A stretch of DNA of 64,000 nt from Verrucomicrobiaceae bacterium (lineage in GTDB: Bacteria > Verrucomicrobiota > Verrucomicrobiia > Verrucomicrobiales > Verrucomicrobiaceae). The stretch's first letter is position 1. Every line of letters begins with the position of its first letter. Under the pieces are notes generated by a model. The model saw only the letters and a program-made list of their open reading frames with translations. It was not told where the DNA came from and searched no databases. Positions 8,957-17,860 of this stretch are shown piece after piece. The position numbers and the translations under genes were made by a program. The DNA lies in the NCBI GenBank assembly GCA_016795365.1, contig JAEUHN010000005.1:186001-250000 (forward strand), given 5' to 3'.

Positions 8957-9709
8957 TTACTTGGCGGGCGTGGCATAGACGGCCACTTCAATGTAACGAT
9001 TGAAGTCGTCCATCGTGCTGCCGTTGGACCAGAGACGAACATAGCGGCCCTTGGTGCCCTTGCCGTCGAAGAGGCGGCCATGGTTGGTCTGGATCCAGGC
9101 GGCGTCGCTGCCCTTGCCCTGCTTGCAAGCGTCGTCGATGTCGGAGTTATAAACGGTGGTCACACCGGTCTTGAACTCAGGATCGTCGGAGATCTGGACG
9201 ACCACGCCCTTCACGATCACAGCCTGACGATGGAAGTGCCAAGCGAGGATCTGATGGATGTTGAAGGAACCTTCGAGGTCGATCTGGATCCACTGGGGCT
9301 CCGGAGCGAGTTCGACGAAGCAACCATCGGAGCTATCAGCGTCGCCATCGGTGATGAGGGTGAGCGCGTCAGGGCCGGGGATGACGGGAGCGGGGTCGGA
9401 ACTGGTGACCTTCTTTTTGAGCGCCACGTTGGTGGTGCCTTTCGGAGCCTTGAAGCTCAGGATGGGATCATGAGGCTTCTCGAGGTTTGGCAGTGGTTCG
9501 GCGGGCACCGGAGTGCCGACGAACATGGGCTTCGGGAAGGTGGGCTTGATTTCTTCCAGGTCACCGGCAGGGGCGGCAGGTGCTGCGCTGGCGGAAGGCG
9601 TGGCTTCGGCGCCGCCTTTGCTGTCGGACTTGCCGCAGGAGCTGAGCGCGAGGGCGGCAACCGCGATGAGGCTGGTGCCGAGGAGTGCGTTTTTGGTGGT
9701 GTTCATCAT
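8957..9709 (-). CDS. Discoidin (F5/8 type C)-like lipoprotein
   Basis: 250 residues. A lipoprotein signal peptide ends in the lipobox L-S-S-C about 25 residues in, followed by an Ala/Pro/Ser-rich linker. The rest resembles an F5/8 type C carbohydrate-binding domain: NVALKKKVTSS near the start, DGDADSSDGCF, WIQIDLEGSFNIHQILAWH, VVVQISDDPEF and the closing GRYVRLWSNGST...NRYIEVAVYA. Such domains bind sugars, so a role in carbohydrate contact at the cell surface is inferred. It is the last gene of a minus-strand operon after a Gfo/Idh/MocA oxidoreductase and a DoxX-like protein, ended by a strong terminator. Confidence 0.8.
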   Translation of the reverse strand: MMNTTKNALLGTSLIAVAALALSSCGKSDSKGGAEATPSASAAPAAPAGDLEEIKPTFPKPMFVGTPVPAEPLPNLEKPHDPILSFKAPKGTTNVALKKKVTSSDPAPVIPGPDALTLITDGDADSSDGCFVELAPEPQWIQIDLEGSFNIHQILAWHFHRQAVIVKGVVVQISDDPEFKTGVTTVYNSDIDDACKQGKGSDAAWIQTNHGRLFDGKGTKGRYVRLWSNGSTMDDFNRYIEVAVYATPAK

Positions 9710-9727
9710 AGGATGGGGTCTGGGGGA

Positions 9728-11188
9728 TTAAACGGTGAAGTCTTCAGGCTTGAAGACATACTTGGCTCCGGTCTTCATGGACTCGTAGCACTTCAGCACG
9801 GTGACACAGGAGCGGAAGGCGTCTTCCACAGGGCAGTTCAGACCGGCGATGTTCTTGGTGCGGGCGCACTCGAAGAAATTGACCAGGTGGTAGTGGTGCG
9901 GAAGGCCGGGAGCGACGGCACCGAGTTCCCAGGCTTCGAGGGCCTTGGACTCGCGGGAGTCGGTCTTCACGTCCATCCACTTCGGCGCGCGATACCAAGG
10001 CTTTGGCTTCTCCCAAAGCTTGTTATGCACGGACAGGGCCGAGCGGGCAAGCACCGGGGGATTGGTTTCGGCCAGTGGGTCCCAGCGCTTGGTGGCGTTG
10101 GGCTCCTTGTAGATGCTGTTCGAGGTGGGACTTTCGGAGATGACGAGCGATCCTTCGATGCCCATGAGCTTCTCGTAGTAGCCCTGGCTGCCCGTGGTGG
10201 TGAGCACCTGGTAGTAGGCGCGGCGAATGCCCTCGGAACCCTGATATTCATACATGGCCATCACGTTGTCCGGCAGTTCGAAGTGAGCGCGGCCATCCTT
10301 GCCATCGTAGTAGTCGGTGCCGCCGGTGGCGATCACGGACACGGGGGTGACGAGAGGCTTGCCTTTCTCGGAGAAGAACCAGTTGAACATGTCGATCTGG
10401 TGCGCGCCGAGGTCGGAGATGGGGCCGGCTCCATACTTGGAGAAGAAGCGCCAGTTCAGGAACTGCTCCATGTTGTCGTAGCCATACTTCGTCAGCGTGG
10501 CGGAGTCGAGTTCGGTGCCCTTCTTCACCTCCAGAGGCACAGACGCGGACACGCCGCGGTTCCACTGGCCATACATGTGCGTCACACGGCCCAGCAGACC
10601 ATTCTTCTGCAGGATGTTCTCGCGCACATTGATGTAGCGCGGGTTGCTGTGACGCTGGTGGCCGATCTGGAGGAGTCCGCCGGTCTCGCGCTGGGCTTTC
10701 ACCATGTCACGGGCGTTCTCGATGGTGTTGGCCATCATCTTCTCGCAATACACCGCCTTGCCAGCCTGGAGAGCCAGACGGGTGAAGGGCGCGTGGAGGA
10801 AGTCCGGCGTGGCGATGAGCACGCAGTCGAGGTCCTTTTCCTTGGCCAGCATCTCCTCGATCTCGGTGTATTCAGTCACCGAACCGTAGGTGTATTTGAC
10901 GCGGGCAGCGATGCCGCGGCGCTTCATCGGGAAGATGTCGCAAACGGCGGTGAACTGAATGCCGGGGATGTCCTTGGAGGCACCGAGAAGACGCTCGCCC
11001 TGGGCACCGCAACCAACGAGCGCGACTTTCAGGACGCGGTCGGCTGACGTTTGCTGAGCGACGGCGCTCTTGCTCGTGGCAAGGTAAACACCCGTGCCTG
11101 TGAGGACACTGGTGCGGATGAAGTTCCGGCGGTCCATGAAGTGGCTCAGGCCGGACGTCGAGGTGGGGGAAGTAGTTGCTTCGGTCAT
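9728..11188 (-). CDS. Tat-exported Gfo/Idh/MocA family oxidoreductase
   Basis: About 486 residues. The start is uncertain: ATGs at 11224, 11200, 11188 and 11137 are in frame, and the one at 11137 would put the twin-arginine motif (MDRRNFIRTS) at the very N-terminus. After the Tat-type signal comes a Rossmann NAD(P) motif (LKVALVGCGAQGERLL), then DCVLIATPDFLH, YCEKMMANT (the EK of the family) and GGLLQIGHQRHSNPRY. The C-terminal substrate domain includes GAGPISDLGAHQIDMFNW. Members oxidise or reduce sugars with tightly held NAD(P); the substrate is unknown. It sits 18 bp before the lipoprotein gene and is probably in the same operon. Secreted copies with Tat signals are typical of Verrucomicrobiota and Planctomycetota. 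Confidence 0.9.
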   Translation of the reverse strand: MTEATTSPTSTSGLSHFMDRRNFIRTSVLTGTGVYLATSKSAVAQQTSADRVLKVALVGCGAQGERLLGASKDIPGIQFTAVCDIFPMKRRGIAARVKYTYGSVTEYTEIEEMLAKEKDLDCVLIATPDFLHAPFTRLALQAGKAVYCEKMMANTIENARDMVKAQRETGGLLQIGHQRHSNPRYINVRENILQKNGLLGRVTHMYGQWNRGVSASVPLEVKKGTELDSATLTKYGYDNMEQFLNWRFFSKYGAGPISDLGAHQIDMFNWFFSEKGKPLVTPVSVIATGGTDYYDGKDGRAHFELPDNVMAMYEYQGSEGIRRAYYQVLTTTGSQGYYEKLMGIEGSLVISESPTSNSIYKEPNATKRWDPLAETNPPVLARSALSVHNKLWEKPKPWYRAPKWMDVKTDSRESKALEAWELGAVAPGLPHHYHLVNFFECARTKNIAGLNCPVEDAFRSCVTVLKCYESMKTGAKYVFKPEDFTV

Positions 11189-11246
11189 GATGGAAGACAT
11201 GGAGGTGGCCCTGGTTTGAAACACAGGAATTTACGAAGCTGACCGC

Positions 11247-11744
11247 TTATTCGGCGGCCTTGTGAGCGCAGCAGCCGCCTTTCTTGCGGAAGAGGAGGCC
11301 GTCGAGCGAGAACTGGTTGTGAGCGCTGGTCATGAGGGCCAGGGCGGTGAGGGCGACTTCAATGCCGCGGAACACGGCCTGGTCGTCATCGGGAAGGGCC
11401 ATGAGGCCGAAGCTCAGGGACACGAACACCAGGCCGCCGACCAGGAGGCCGATGCGGTTGGCGATTCCCAGGATGCACCACACGCCGGAGATCAGCAGGG
11501 CGTAGGGCAGCACGATCGCATAGGGCTTGAGCATGAAGCCGGGGATCAGGGCATACTGGGCCATGTTATCCACGATGGGCTTCATGCTTGCCTCGATCCA
11601 TTCGAAGCCGAATCCGTCGCCGCCTTTCTGCCGCATCTTGTCCAGGCCGGCCATCAGGAGGCGGAGCCCGACCCAAAGGCGGAGAATCAGATGGGCGTAG
11701 GCCCAGTCACAACGAGGAGTGGTATGGCAGCTTTGGTCGGACAT
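11247..11744 (-). CDS. DoxX-like four-TM membrane protein
   Basis: 165 residues. Helices are near residues 18-35, 72-92, 94-115 and 128-145, a typical DoxX-like four-helix layout. 'LILRLWVGLRLLMAGLDKM' at the start matches the first DoxX helix. The C-terminus ends in a KKGGCCAHK motif with a Cys pair. DoxX-type proteins are poorly understood; some take part in respiratory or redox membrane complexes. It precedes the Tat oxidoreductase on the same strand and probably heads the operon. The leader before the ATG is A/C-rich without a Shine-Dalgarno sequence. Confidence 0.6.
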   Translation of the reverse strand: MSDQSCHTTPRCDWAYAHLILRLWVGLRLLMAGLDKMRQKGGDGFGFEWIEASMKPIVDNMAQYALIPGFMLKPYAIVLPYALLISGVWCILGIANRIGLLVGGLVFVSLSFGLMALPDDDQAVFRGIEVALTALALMTSAHNQFSLDGLLFRKKGGCCAHKAAE

Positions 11745-11954
11745 AGATGGTTTTGTTTCAGGTTGTTAATTCGGGACGAGAGGGCGCGGACTCTGCCGCC
11801 TCGGAGTGCGAAATCCAGCAAAATTTAGGGTTGTGAGAACAGGGCGGGCCTACGCCGAAACGTGGAGTGGGATCGGGTAAAGGGGTAGGCCCCCTATGAG
11901 GCGGCTCTGAATAAAGGGTGCCCGATGAGTGGGGGCAGTGTTTTGGCCAAAGGG

Positions 11955-13517
11955 CTATTTCTTGCCCTTCTTGCCTTCGTCAGGCTCCACTACGTCGCCA
12001 CCGGAGGGCAGCACGAGCTGTTCGACCACATCCTTGAAATAGCTACCGTGTTCCTGGGGATGAATATAAAGGCGCTGGCGGCGGACGAGGAGGTTGTCGA
12101 GGACGGTCTTGAGCTGATACGCATCGACGGGATCTTGGAAATCTGAGAACCAGTAGAGGGCATCCGCACTACGGGCCTGCTCGCTGAGGAGCGCGATCCA
12201 GGTGTAGTCGAGGGTGTGATCGTAAACGAAGTAGGTTTGATTTCGCCTTGCGAAAAAGCGGAACACGTCCGGCTGAGAGACCGGCACTTTGCGATCAAAC
12301 TTCACGCGGTCGGGGTCCACTTTTTCAGACGAAGTCATGATGATCTCGCCCTGCCAGATGCGCCAATACACCTCGAAATGCTGGTGTTGCGTGCGTCCCA
12401 CGCGCTCGATCATGACCTCCTCGGGCTTTTTCACCCCGCAGCCACAGTAGAGAATCACGGGACTGCCAGGGGCCACCCGGTCCAGTTCTTTCACCACGGC
12501 CTCCAGGTAGGAGGTCATCGAGCGGGACACATCCAGGATGACGACGATCCGGCGACCGACGATCTTTTTCCCGAACATCGACAGCGGAGTGAACGTGACG
12601 CCCGATTTGCCGCCAATACCAATGCCATTGCCAAATCCACCGCCCGCACCCGATTTGCCAAAGCCGAAGCTGCCGAGCTTGCCGGCGTCCATGATGTCCT
12701 TCGCCATGGGCAGGTCCAGAAGGTCGGGCCGTGCCTCGGGAAGGGTGATAGACGACATCGCCTTCTCGACGGCGATGCGCTGCATGGGCACCTTCTGGAG
12801 CCAGCGGGTTTTCTTTCGTGTGACTTGGTTTTCGAGGGCTTGGGAGGCGGCTTCGCCCTGTTGTGTGCCGCCGCCGGGCAGGAAGTCGATCCGTTCATCC
12901 TGGGTGTAAGTGAAATAGACCAGGCCTGCGAAGAGGATGATAACCAGATGGATCCCCACGCTCATCGTCAGGTAGCGGCCGCCGATGTTTTCCCAGGTGC
13001 GCTTGAATCTCTCCTCGCGGGTGAGGGGCACTTCTTCGCTATGAGGAACGGTCGGGCCAGGATTGGCCGGGTTGCCTGAAGGCTCGTCTTTGGGCGATGC
13101 AGGTTCGCTGGACGAAGTCGGGGCCTTGGACGGCGGCGGTGCCTCGTCATCTTCCGGGGAAGGCTTTTCGTCCGCGGGCGGCGTGGGTGGAGGCTCCTCG
13201 GGTTTGATAGGCAGGGGTGCTTCGACCGTTGATACCAAATCATCGGAAACGTCGTCCTGCTCCTGGGTGGCGGTTTCGAAGTCAACAGGCTCTGCCGCAG
13301 TCACCGAAGGGGTGGCCGGAGCGGGCTTGCGAATCTTGATCCGGCGCTTCAGCCGGGGTTGCGGCTGGGCCGGTTCAGGAGCCACAGGTGCAGGCTGGGG
13401 CTGACGTCGAGCGAGGGCCGCTTCCTTCGCTGCAGCCCACAGGTCCTTCTTGGCACGCACTTCGTCGTCCGCTCTGGGCAGATGGGAGAGAGGGTCCGGT
13501 TCGTGGTCTGAAGGCAT
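11955..13517 (-). CDS. Pro-rich single-TM protein with von Willebrand A-like domain
   Basis: 520 residues from the ATG at 13517. The order is: charged cytoplasmic N-terminus; Pro/Ala/Glu-rich low-complexity region (about 35-165) with a basic patch (RLKRRIKIRKP); one TM helix (about 185-207, SVGIHLVIILFAGLVYFTY); Gly-rich linker (about 285-315); then a vWA-like domain opening with RRIVVILDVSRSM. The D-V-S-R-S of that opening fits a MIDAS metal site (DxSxS). It ends in a strand/helix pair and a KKGKK tail. The N-terminal layout is like TonB/energy-transducer proteins. I do not recognise a named family. It is divergent from the sugar transferase that starts the polysaccharide locus, so a role at that locus is only suggested by position. 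Confidence 0.75.
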   Translation of the reverse strand: MPSDHEPDPLSHLPRADDEVRAKKDLWAAAKEAALARRQPQPAPVAPEPAQPQPRLKRRIKIRKPAPATPSVTAAEPVDFETATQEQDDVSDDLVSTVEAPLPIKPEEPPPTPPADEKPSPEDDEAPPPSKAPTSSSEPASPKDEPSGNPANPGPTVPHSEEVPLTREERFKRTWENIGGRYLTMSVGIHLVIILFAGLVYFTYTQDERIDFLPGGGTQQGEAASQALENQVTRKKTRWLQKVPMQRIAVEKAMSSITLPEARPDLLDLPMAKDIMDAGKLGSFGFGKSGAGGGFGNGIGIGGKSGVTFTPLSMFGKKIVGRRIVVILDVSRSMTSYLEAVVKELDRVAPGSPVILYCGCGVKKPEEVMIERVGRTQHQHFEVYWRIWQGEIIMTSSEKVDPDRVKFDRKVPVSQPDVFRFFARRNQTYFVYDHTLDYTWIALLSEQARSADALYWFSDFQDPVDAYQLKTVLDNLLVRRQRLYIHPQEHGSYFKDVVEQLVLPSGGDVVEPDEGKKGKK

Positions 13518-13765
13518 GAGAGTGCGGAGTGTCCGATGTTCACGACGTGCCTGCAAGGAGGTTCCTTGGGCAGGTGACGAACATTTTGCAGAATGCTACG
13601 CGCTGGAACGCGATCTCGGAACAGTAGTTGCTTGCAGCCGATCACGGTGCGAGCCTTCTGGACTGGCCCGGAAGGTTTCCTCCCCATCTCATCACCTCCA
13701 TCGCTCCTATTTATGAACAGTCTCCACGTTGACATCCGGGCTAAATTGATGTCAGGCAATATCGT

Positions 13766-13771
13766 AAGGAG
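13766..13771 (+). promoter_or_regulatory. Shine-Dalgarno AAGGAG before sugar transferase
   Basis: AAGGAG stands 3 nt before the ATG at 13775. It is one of the few clear Shine-Dalgarno motifs ahead of a leading gene in this window and it fixes the start. A TTGACA hexamer at 13729-13734 has no convincing -10 at proper spacing. Confidence 0.55.
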
Positions 13772-13774
13772 CGA

Positions 13775-15235
13775 ATGAGTATTTACGGACATCAGAGCCG
13801 CCACTGGAGCGGTGTAGGCCAGCGGTTCATCATCGATATGATGATGGTCGTGGTGAGCTTCTACGCAGCTTGTGTCATACGCTTCGAAGAGTGGTGGCCG
13901 GTGAAACTGGGGCAGTATGTTCCCTCCATTGCCTTCGGGGCCATGCTCCTGCCGGTGGCGATTTACATCCTTGGGCTCTACACGGAGGAGAGCCTGCACT
14001 ATTCCAGGCTGCGCCGGTATGCACTTCTCCTGGTGGCGTTCTCGATCATGATTTGCCTGGCGCTGGCCTACGGGTCGGTCAATTTTTCGGCCCGAATTGG
14101 GCGTGGGGTGATGGTGTGGGGCTCTGCCTTGACGATGGCACTGGTGTGGTCGCACCACGAGGTTATTCGACTCCTTGCCCGGCGGGCGCCTTTGCGGCTG
14201 GCGGTGCTCATCCTTAACGACAGCGATGCTCATTCAGCCAGACGACTGGCCGCCTTCGACAAGCCCCATGCGAAATTCGTGGGAGTGGTGCTAGGGACGG
14301 GAGTGAATCCAGCGGTGGCACAGGGATTGCCGGTGCTGGGCGATCTGGATGTCCTGAGGGGGGATTCGGCCATGGAGGTCATCGATGATCTCGTCGTCCG
14401 CCCGGCCTACGCGGTGGCTCCCGAGGTGTCGTCCGTGATTCGAGGTCTGAGGTATCAAGGTTTGTCCGTCATGACGCTGATGGATGCGTTCGAGGAGTTT
14501 TATCAAATGGCACCCGTGGACCTCATTGATGGCGGCTGGTTGCTTCAGGCAAGTTCCATGCCGCGCATGATCTATATCCGTAAGCTGAAGCGGGCTTTTG
14601 ATATCGTTGTCTCGATTGCTTTGTTGATACTGCTTGGACCCGTCTGCCTGCTGGGCATGGTATTGATTAAGGTTAACTCGCCAGGGCCGGTGCTCTTTCG
14701 TCAGATGCGCCGTGGTCGTCATGGACGTGACTTTGTGGTCCTTAAGCTTCGCTCCATGCCACTGGATGCCGAAGCCAATGGCCCGCAATGGTCTCGCAAG
14801 GGTGATGATCGAGTGAGGTGGTGGGGCAAGATTCTGCGGAAGTATCGAATCGATGAGATTCCTCAGCTCATCAACATCCTGCGGGGCGAGATGTCCTTTG
14901 TGGGCCCGCGGCCTGAGAGGCCTGAATTCATAACGGAACTGGAACAGGCGATCCCTCACTATCGTGAACGCCTTCATCTTCAGCCTGGCCTGACGGGCTG
15001 GGCGCAGGTATGCTTCCCGTATGGTGAAACCGTCGATGATGCCCGGCGGAAGCTTCAATATGACTTGTATTACCTCAAGCACATGAGCCTGGCGTTGGAT
15101 TTGTTCATCCTCCTGGACACGGTGAGAATCATCCTGCGCGGAGCTACTCACGCCAAGGCACCGACCGAGCCGGCGGTTCCACAACCACTGGCGGCATTCA
15201 AGGTGGCAACTCCTGCTCAAACTGATGCCGTCTGA
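13775..15235 (+). CDS. Polyprenyl-phosphate sugar-1-phosphate transferase (WbaP/PssY-type initiating enzyme)
   Basis: 486 residues. An N-terminal part of about 130 residues holds several TM helices. A Rossmann-like middle part follows (VLILNDSD, VGVVLGTGV). The C-terminal bacterial sugar transferase domain (about 262-455) shows RKLKRAFDIVVSIALL, SPGPVLFRQ.R.GR.G, the catalytic stretch KLRSMP, RKYRIDEIPQLINILRGEMSFVGPRPERP and LQPGLTGWAQV. These enzymes start exopolysaccharide or O-antigen synthesis by moving a sugar-1-phosphate to undecaprenyl phosphate at the inner membrane. It is the first gene of the plus-strand polysaccharide group and has a good AAGGAG site. The sugar is unknown. Confidence 0.93.
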   Translation: MSIYGHQSRHWSGVGQRFIIDMMMVVVSFYAACVIRFEEWWPVKLGQYVPSIAFGAMLLPVAIYILGLYTEESLHYSRLRRYALLLVAFSIMICLALAYGSVNFSARIGRGVMVWGSALTMALVWSHHEVIRLLARRAPLRLAVLILNDSDAHSARRLAAFDKPHAKFVGVVLGTGVNPAVAQGLPVLGDLDVLRGDSAMEVIDDLVVRPAYAVAPEVSSVIRGLRYQGLSVMTLMDAFEEFYQMAPVDLIDGGWLLQASSMPRMIYIRKLKRAFDIVVSIALLILLGPVCLLGMVLIKVNSPGPVLFRQMRRGRHGRDFVVLKLRSMPLDAEANGPQWSRKGDDRVRWWGKILRKYRIDEIPQLINILRGEMSFVGPRPERPEFITELEQAIPHYRERLHLQPGLTGWAQVCFPYGETVDDARRKLQYDLYYLKHMSLALDLFILLDTVRIILRGATHAKAPTEPAVPQPLAAFKVATPAQTDAV

Positions 15236-15290
15236 GCTTGCACATCATTGTTGACCCGTCGAAGGCTACCAGCTGATTTGATTATCCTGC

Positions 15291-16691
15291 ATGGAGTTCC
15301 TCGCGGCCATCCTTTTTCTCATCCTCTACTTTGTCCGTCCGCAGGACTGGGTGCCTGGACTGGAGGGTCTGAATGTGATCAAGCCCATCATCGCGATGGG
15401 CTTCCTCGGTCTCTTCAATCGTGAACGCCGGGTGCCTCGGTGGGGCTGGATGACCACTCCGCATGAGTGGGTGATGCTGGCCTACATCCTTCACGGTATC
15501 TATGTAGATCCGGTGTGGGATGAGGCTTTTTCGGCGGTGATGCCAGTGGCGTCCTTTTACTTTCTCACCAGCCAGGCATTGAGTTCTGAATCACGCGTGG
15601 ACAAGTATTTCGCGTGGTGGGCAGGCTGTGTGACCCTCATGTGCTTCGTGGGTGTTCTCACCGATATGGGCATCGATCTCACGAAGGCGCGGGACTACAT
15701 CGACGTGAACCTGGGTCGTCTTTGCCTGAACACCTACCTGCTCAACAACCCGAACGCGATGGGGCACACTGCGGCCACTGCTTTCGCTCTGATTTACTTC
15801 GCGATGGTGTTTCGGCGGGACATTGGCATGAAGGCCATGGCTGTGCCCGTGTTCCTGATGGTCGGGCAGTGCGTGGTGGCAACCGAGTCCAAGGGGGCGT
15901 ATCTCAGCGCTGCGGGCACCATTGTTGCGGCCCTCATGATCGGGCGCTCATTCGTCGTTCAGATCTTGGTGGGATGCCTGTTGTTTATCGGTGGTTCGGC
16001 CGCGACGTCGTCGCTTCCTCGAATGGCGGACACCACCGCGATGCAGTATGACGAAGGTATCATGGGGCGCGCCCTGGCCTTCGAGGCGGCGCGAGGATTG
16101 TATCAGTTTGGACCTCCGGCAGGGTGGAATCGCTTCCAGGCGGTGATTCAATGGGAGGGTGAGGACGTGGAGAAATCGACGCACAGTTCCTTCGTGCAGG
16201 TCGGGGCAGATCAGGGTCCCGTGGGACTCTTCCTTTACCTTGCAGTGTTTGGATGTGCCCTTCGCTCGTTGTTCACCATGCGAACCTCCTCCGATGTGCT
16301 CGAGCGCGCGCGCGGTGTGCTGTTCGCTCTCATCGTTGGTTACTTCGTATCTGGCTGGATGATCAACCGATCCTATCACTCCGAGTATTTCCTGATGATG
16401 GGAGCCGTGGTTGCTTTTCACAAGCTGGCCCGTGAGCGGAAGCTCATTGAAGCTGGTGTGAAGCTCAACGAGCACGGTGAGCCGCTCGTGGATGAAGATG
16501 AGGGACCGGTGCCGGTCTTCACTGCCGTTCCTGCCGGAGAGGGCGGCGGCATCGAAGTGCGTGAAACGGAGAGCCCCTGGAAGAAACTCTGGAACCGCTA
16601 TGGGCTGATCGACTTCGGGATTGCTTACGCATTGCTGTCCTTTGTGATCTGGTTCTGGGACTACCTCATCAATTTCTTCGTGCCAAGGTGA
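15291..16691 (+). CDS. O-antigen ligase/polymerase-like membrane protein
   Basis: 466 residues with about ten hydrophobic helices. The N-terminal motif LYFVRPQDWVPGL and the central NTYLLNNPNAMGHT, ATESKGAYLS and THSSFVQVGADQGPVGL are typical of Wzy_C/O-antigen-ligase-like proteins; the last stretch lies just before the late helices in this family. These proteins polymerise or ligate polysaccharide repeat units on the periplasmic side. A charged loop of about 50 residues separates the main body from a final C-terminal helix near residues 447-462. It sits between the initiating transferase (55 bp away) and a GT2 (15 bp away), as expected for a polysaccharide operon. Confidence 0.85.
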   Translation: MEFLAAILFLILYFVRPQDWVPGLEGLNVIKPIIAMGFLGLFNRERRVPRWGWMTTPHEWVMLAYILHGIYVDPVWDEAFSAVMPVASFYFLTSQALSSESRVDKYFAWWAGCVTLMCFVGVLTDMGIDLTKARDYIDVNLGRLCLNTYLLNNPNAMGHTAATAFALIYFAMVFRRDIGMKAMAVPVFLMVGQCVVATESKGAYLSAAGTIVAALMIGRSFVVQILVGCLLFIGGSAATSSLPRMADTTAMQYDEGIMGRALAFEAARGLYQFGPPAGWNRFQAVIQWEGEDVEKSTHSSFVQVGADQGPVGLFLYLAVFGCALRSLFTMRTSSDVLERARGVLFALIVGYFVSGWMINRSYHSEYFLMMGAVVAFHKLARERKLIEAGVKLNEHGEPLVDEDEGPVPVFTAVPAGEGGGIEVRETESPWKKLWNRYGLIDFGIAYALLSFVIWFWDYLINFFVPR

Positions 16692-16706
16692 AGGCGTGAG
16701 CGGCCA

Positions 16707-17849
16707 ATGATGACGTGGAGCATTCTTTTCTGGGCTTGCCTCGGGTTGCTGGTGTGGACCTATGTGGGTTACGCGGCATGGATTACTTGGTTGTGTCGTA
16801 GCTCTCGGTCCTCGACCAATGCTGTTTCGCCGACGGCAAGCTCCGCACTGTCCGTCTCGATGGTTATCGCGGCACGGAATGAAGCTAGACGAATCGGCGA
16901 GAAGCTGGCTCAGCTGCGGGCGCTCCAATCCACTTTGCTGACGGAAGTGATCGTCGTTTGCGATCACTGCACGGATGATACTGCGACGCGTGCGGAGTCC
17001 ACGGGCTGGGACAAGGTGAAGGTCGTTCGTCACGATTCTGGACCCTCTGGCAAAGCGGGTGCGCTGAACGAGGGCATCGCTGCCGCTAGTGGGGAGCTGG
17101 TCTTGTTCGGCGATGTGAGGCAACGGCTGGGGGAGGCCGCGATTGAGCGGCTGGCGGCCTACTTTTGTGATCCGCAGACAGGTGCTGTGTCAGGCAGTCT
17201 TCAAATCGAAAGGTCCGAGCAGGGCGTGGGGAAGGGCATTGACGCTTACTGGAGTCTGGAAAAGAAGATCCGGCACTGGGAGTCGGAACTGGACTCGTCC
17301 ATCGGGTGCACCGGTGCGATCTACATGATTCGGCGTGAGCTTTATCAGCCCTTGCCCGCAGACACGATCCTGGACGACGTGGTGGTGCCGATGCAAATCG
17401 CCCAGCAGGGACGAAGGATACGCTTTGCCCCCGAGGCCGAGGCCTTTGACCCGCAGCAGCTGGCGGGAGGCACGGAACTGAAAAGAAAAACCCGGACCCT
17501 GGCTGGCAATTTCCAGATGCTGTTTCGTTATCCCGCCTGGCTTTTTCCATGGTCCAGCCGCCTGTGGTGGAAGCTCATCAGCCACAAGTATCTGCGCATT
17601 GCCACGCCCTTTCTGCTGATCGTGAGTCTGGGGGCATTGGTGGCGCTGCGTGGCTCGTCCCTGTATGCTCTCATGTTGCTGGGGGCTTTGCTTCTAATCG
17701 GGCTGGGCATGGTTGGGCTGCTGCCGTTTGGCAAGAGGGTGCGAGTGGCGTCCATTCCAGCGAGTTTCCTCCTCATGCAGGTTTCCATCGTTCGTGGCTT
17801 CTGGCAGTGGCTGCAGATTTCCTTGCACGGGTATCAAGGCTGGAAGTAG
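16707..17849 (+). CDS. Membrane glycosyltransferase family 2
   Basis: 380 residues. TM helix at about 5-25; GT-A domain from about residue 48 (SVSMVIAARNEA, then EVIVVCDHCTDDT); acceptor part with SGKAGALNEGIAAA, LFGDVRQRL (the DxD position reads D-V-R), GCTGAIYMIRRELY and DDVVVPMQIAQQG. Two or three TM helices lie in the last 100 residues. GT2 enzymes of this layout add sugars from nucleotide donors or lipid-linked donors at the inner membrane. RKTRTLAGNFQML is in the place of the Q/RxxRW motif of processive enzymes. The product is unknown. The next gene begins 11 bp after the stop. Confidence 0.88.
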   Translation: MMTWSILFWACLGLLVWTYVGYAAWITWLCRSSRSSTNAVSPTASSALSVSMVIAARNEARRIGEKLAQLRALQSTLLTEVIVVCDHCTDDTATRAESTGWDKVKVVRHDSGPSGKAGALNEGIAAASGELVLFGDVRQRLGEAAIERLAAYFCDPQTGAVSGSLQIERSEQGVGKGIDAYWSLEKKIRHWESELDSSIGCTGAIYMIRRELYQPLPADTILDDVVVPMQIAQQGRRIRFAPEAEAFDPQQLAGGTELKRKTRTLAGNFQMLFRYPAWLFPWSSRLWWKLISHKYLRIATPFLLIVSLGALVALRGSSLYALMLLGALLLIGLGMVGLLPFGKRVRVASIPASFLLMQVSIVRGFWQWLQISLHGYQGWK

Positions 17850-17860
17850 TGAGGCATCGC

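Noticed and set aside
9080..11047. Long open frame (655 codons) on the plus strand antisense to the oxidoreductase and lipoprotein genes
   Set aside because: No protein motif; its composition is the mirror of the real minus-strand genes, which have clear motifs. High GC produces such open antisense frames.
11846..11892. GGGCCTAC/GTAGGCCC inverted repeat upstream of the DoxX-like gene
   Set aside because: 8-bp arms 31 bp apart in a G/C-rich gap can arise by chance; no further support.
13729..13734. TTGACA hexamer as -35 of the sugar transferase
   Set aside because: A perfect -35 match, but no TATAAT-like hexamer at 15-19 bp.
17549..17860. N-terminal extension of the CDHFEP protein into the GT2 gene
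   Set aside because: It would overlap the GT2 C-terminal helices by 300 bp; the ATG at 17861, 11 bp after the GT2 stop, gives a normal start.
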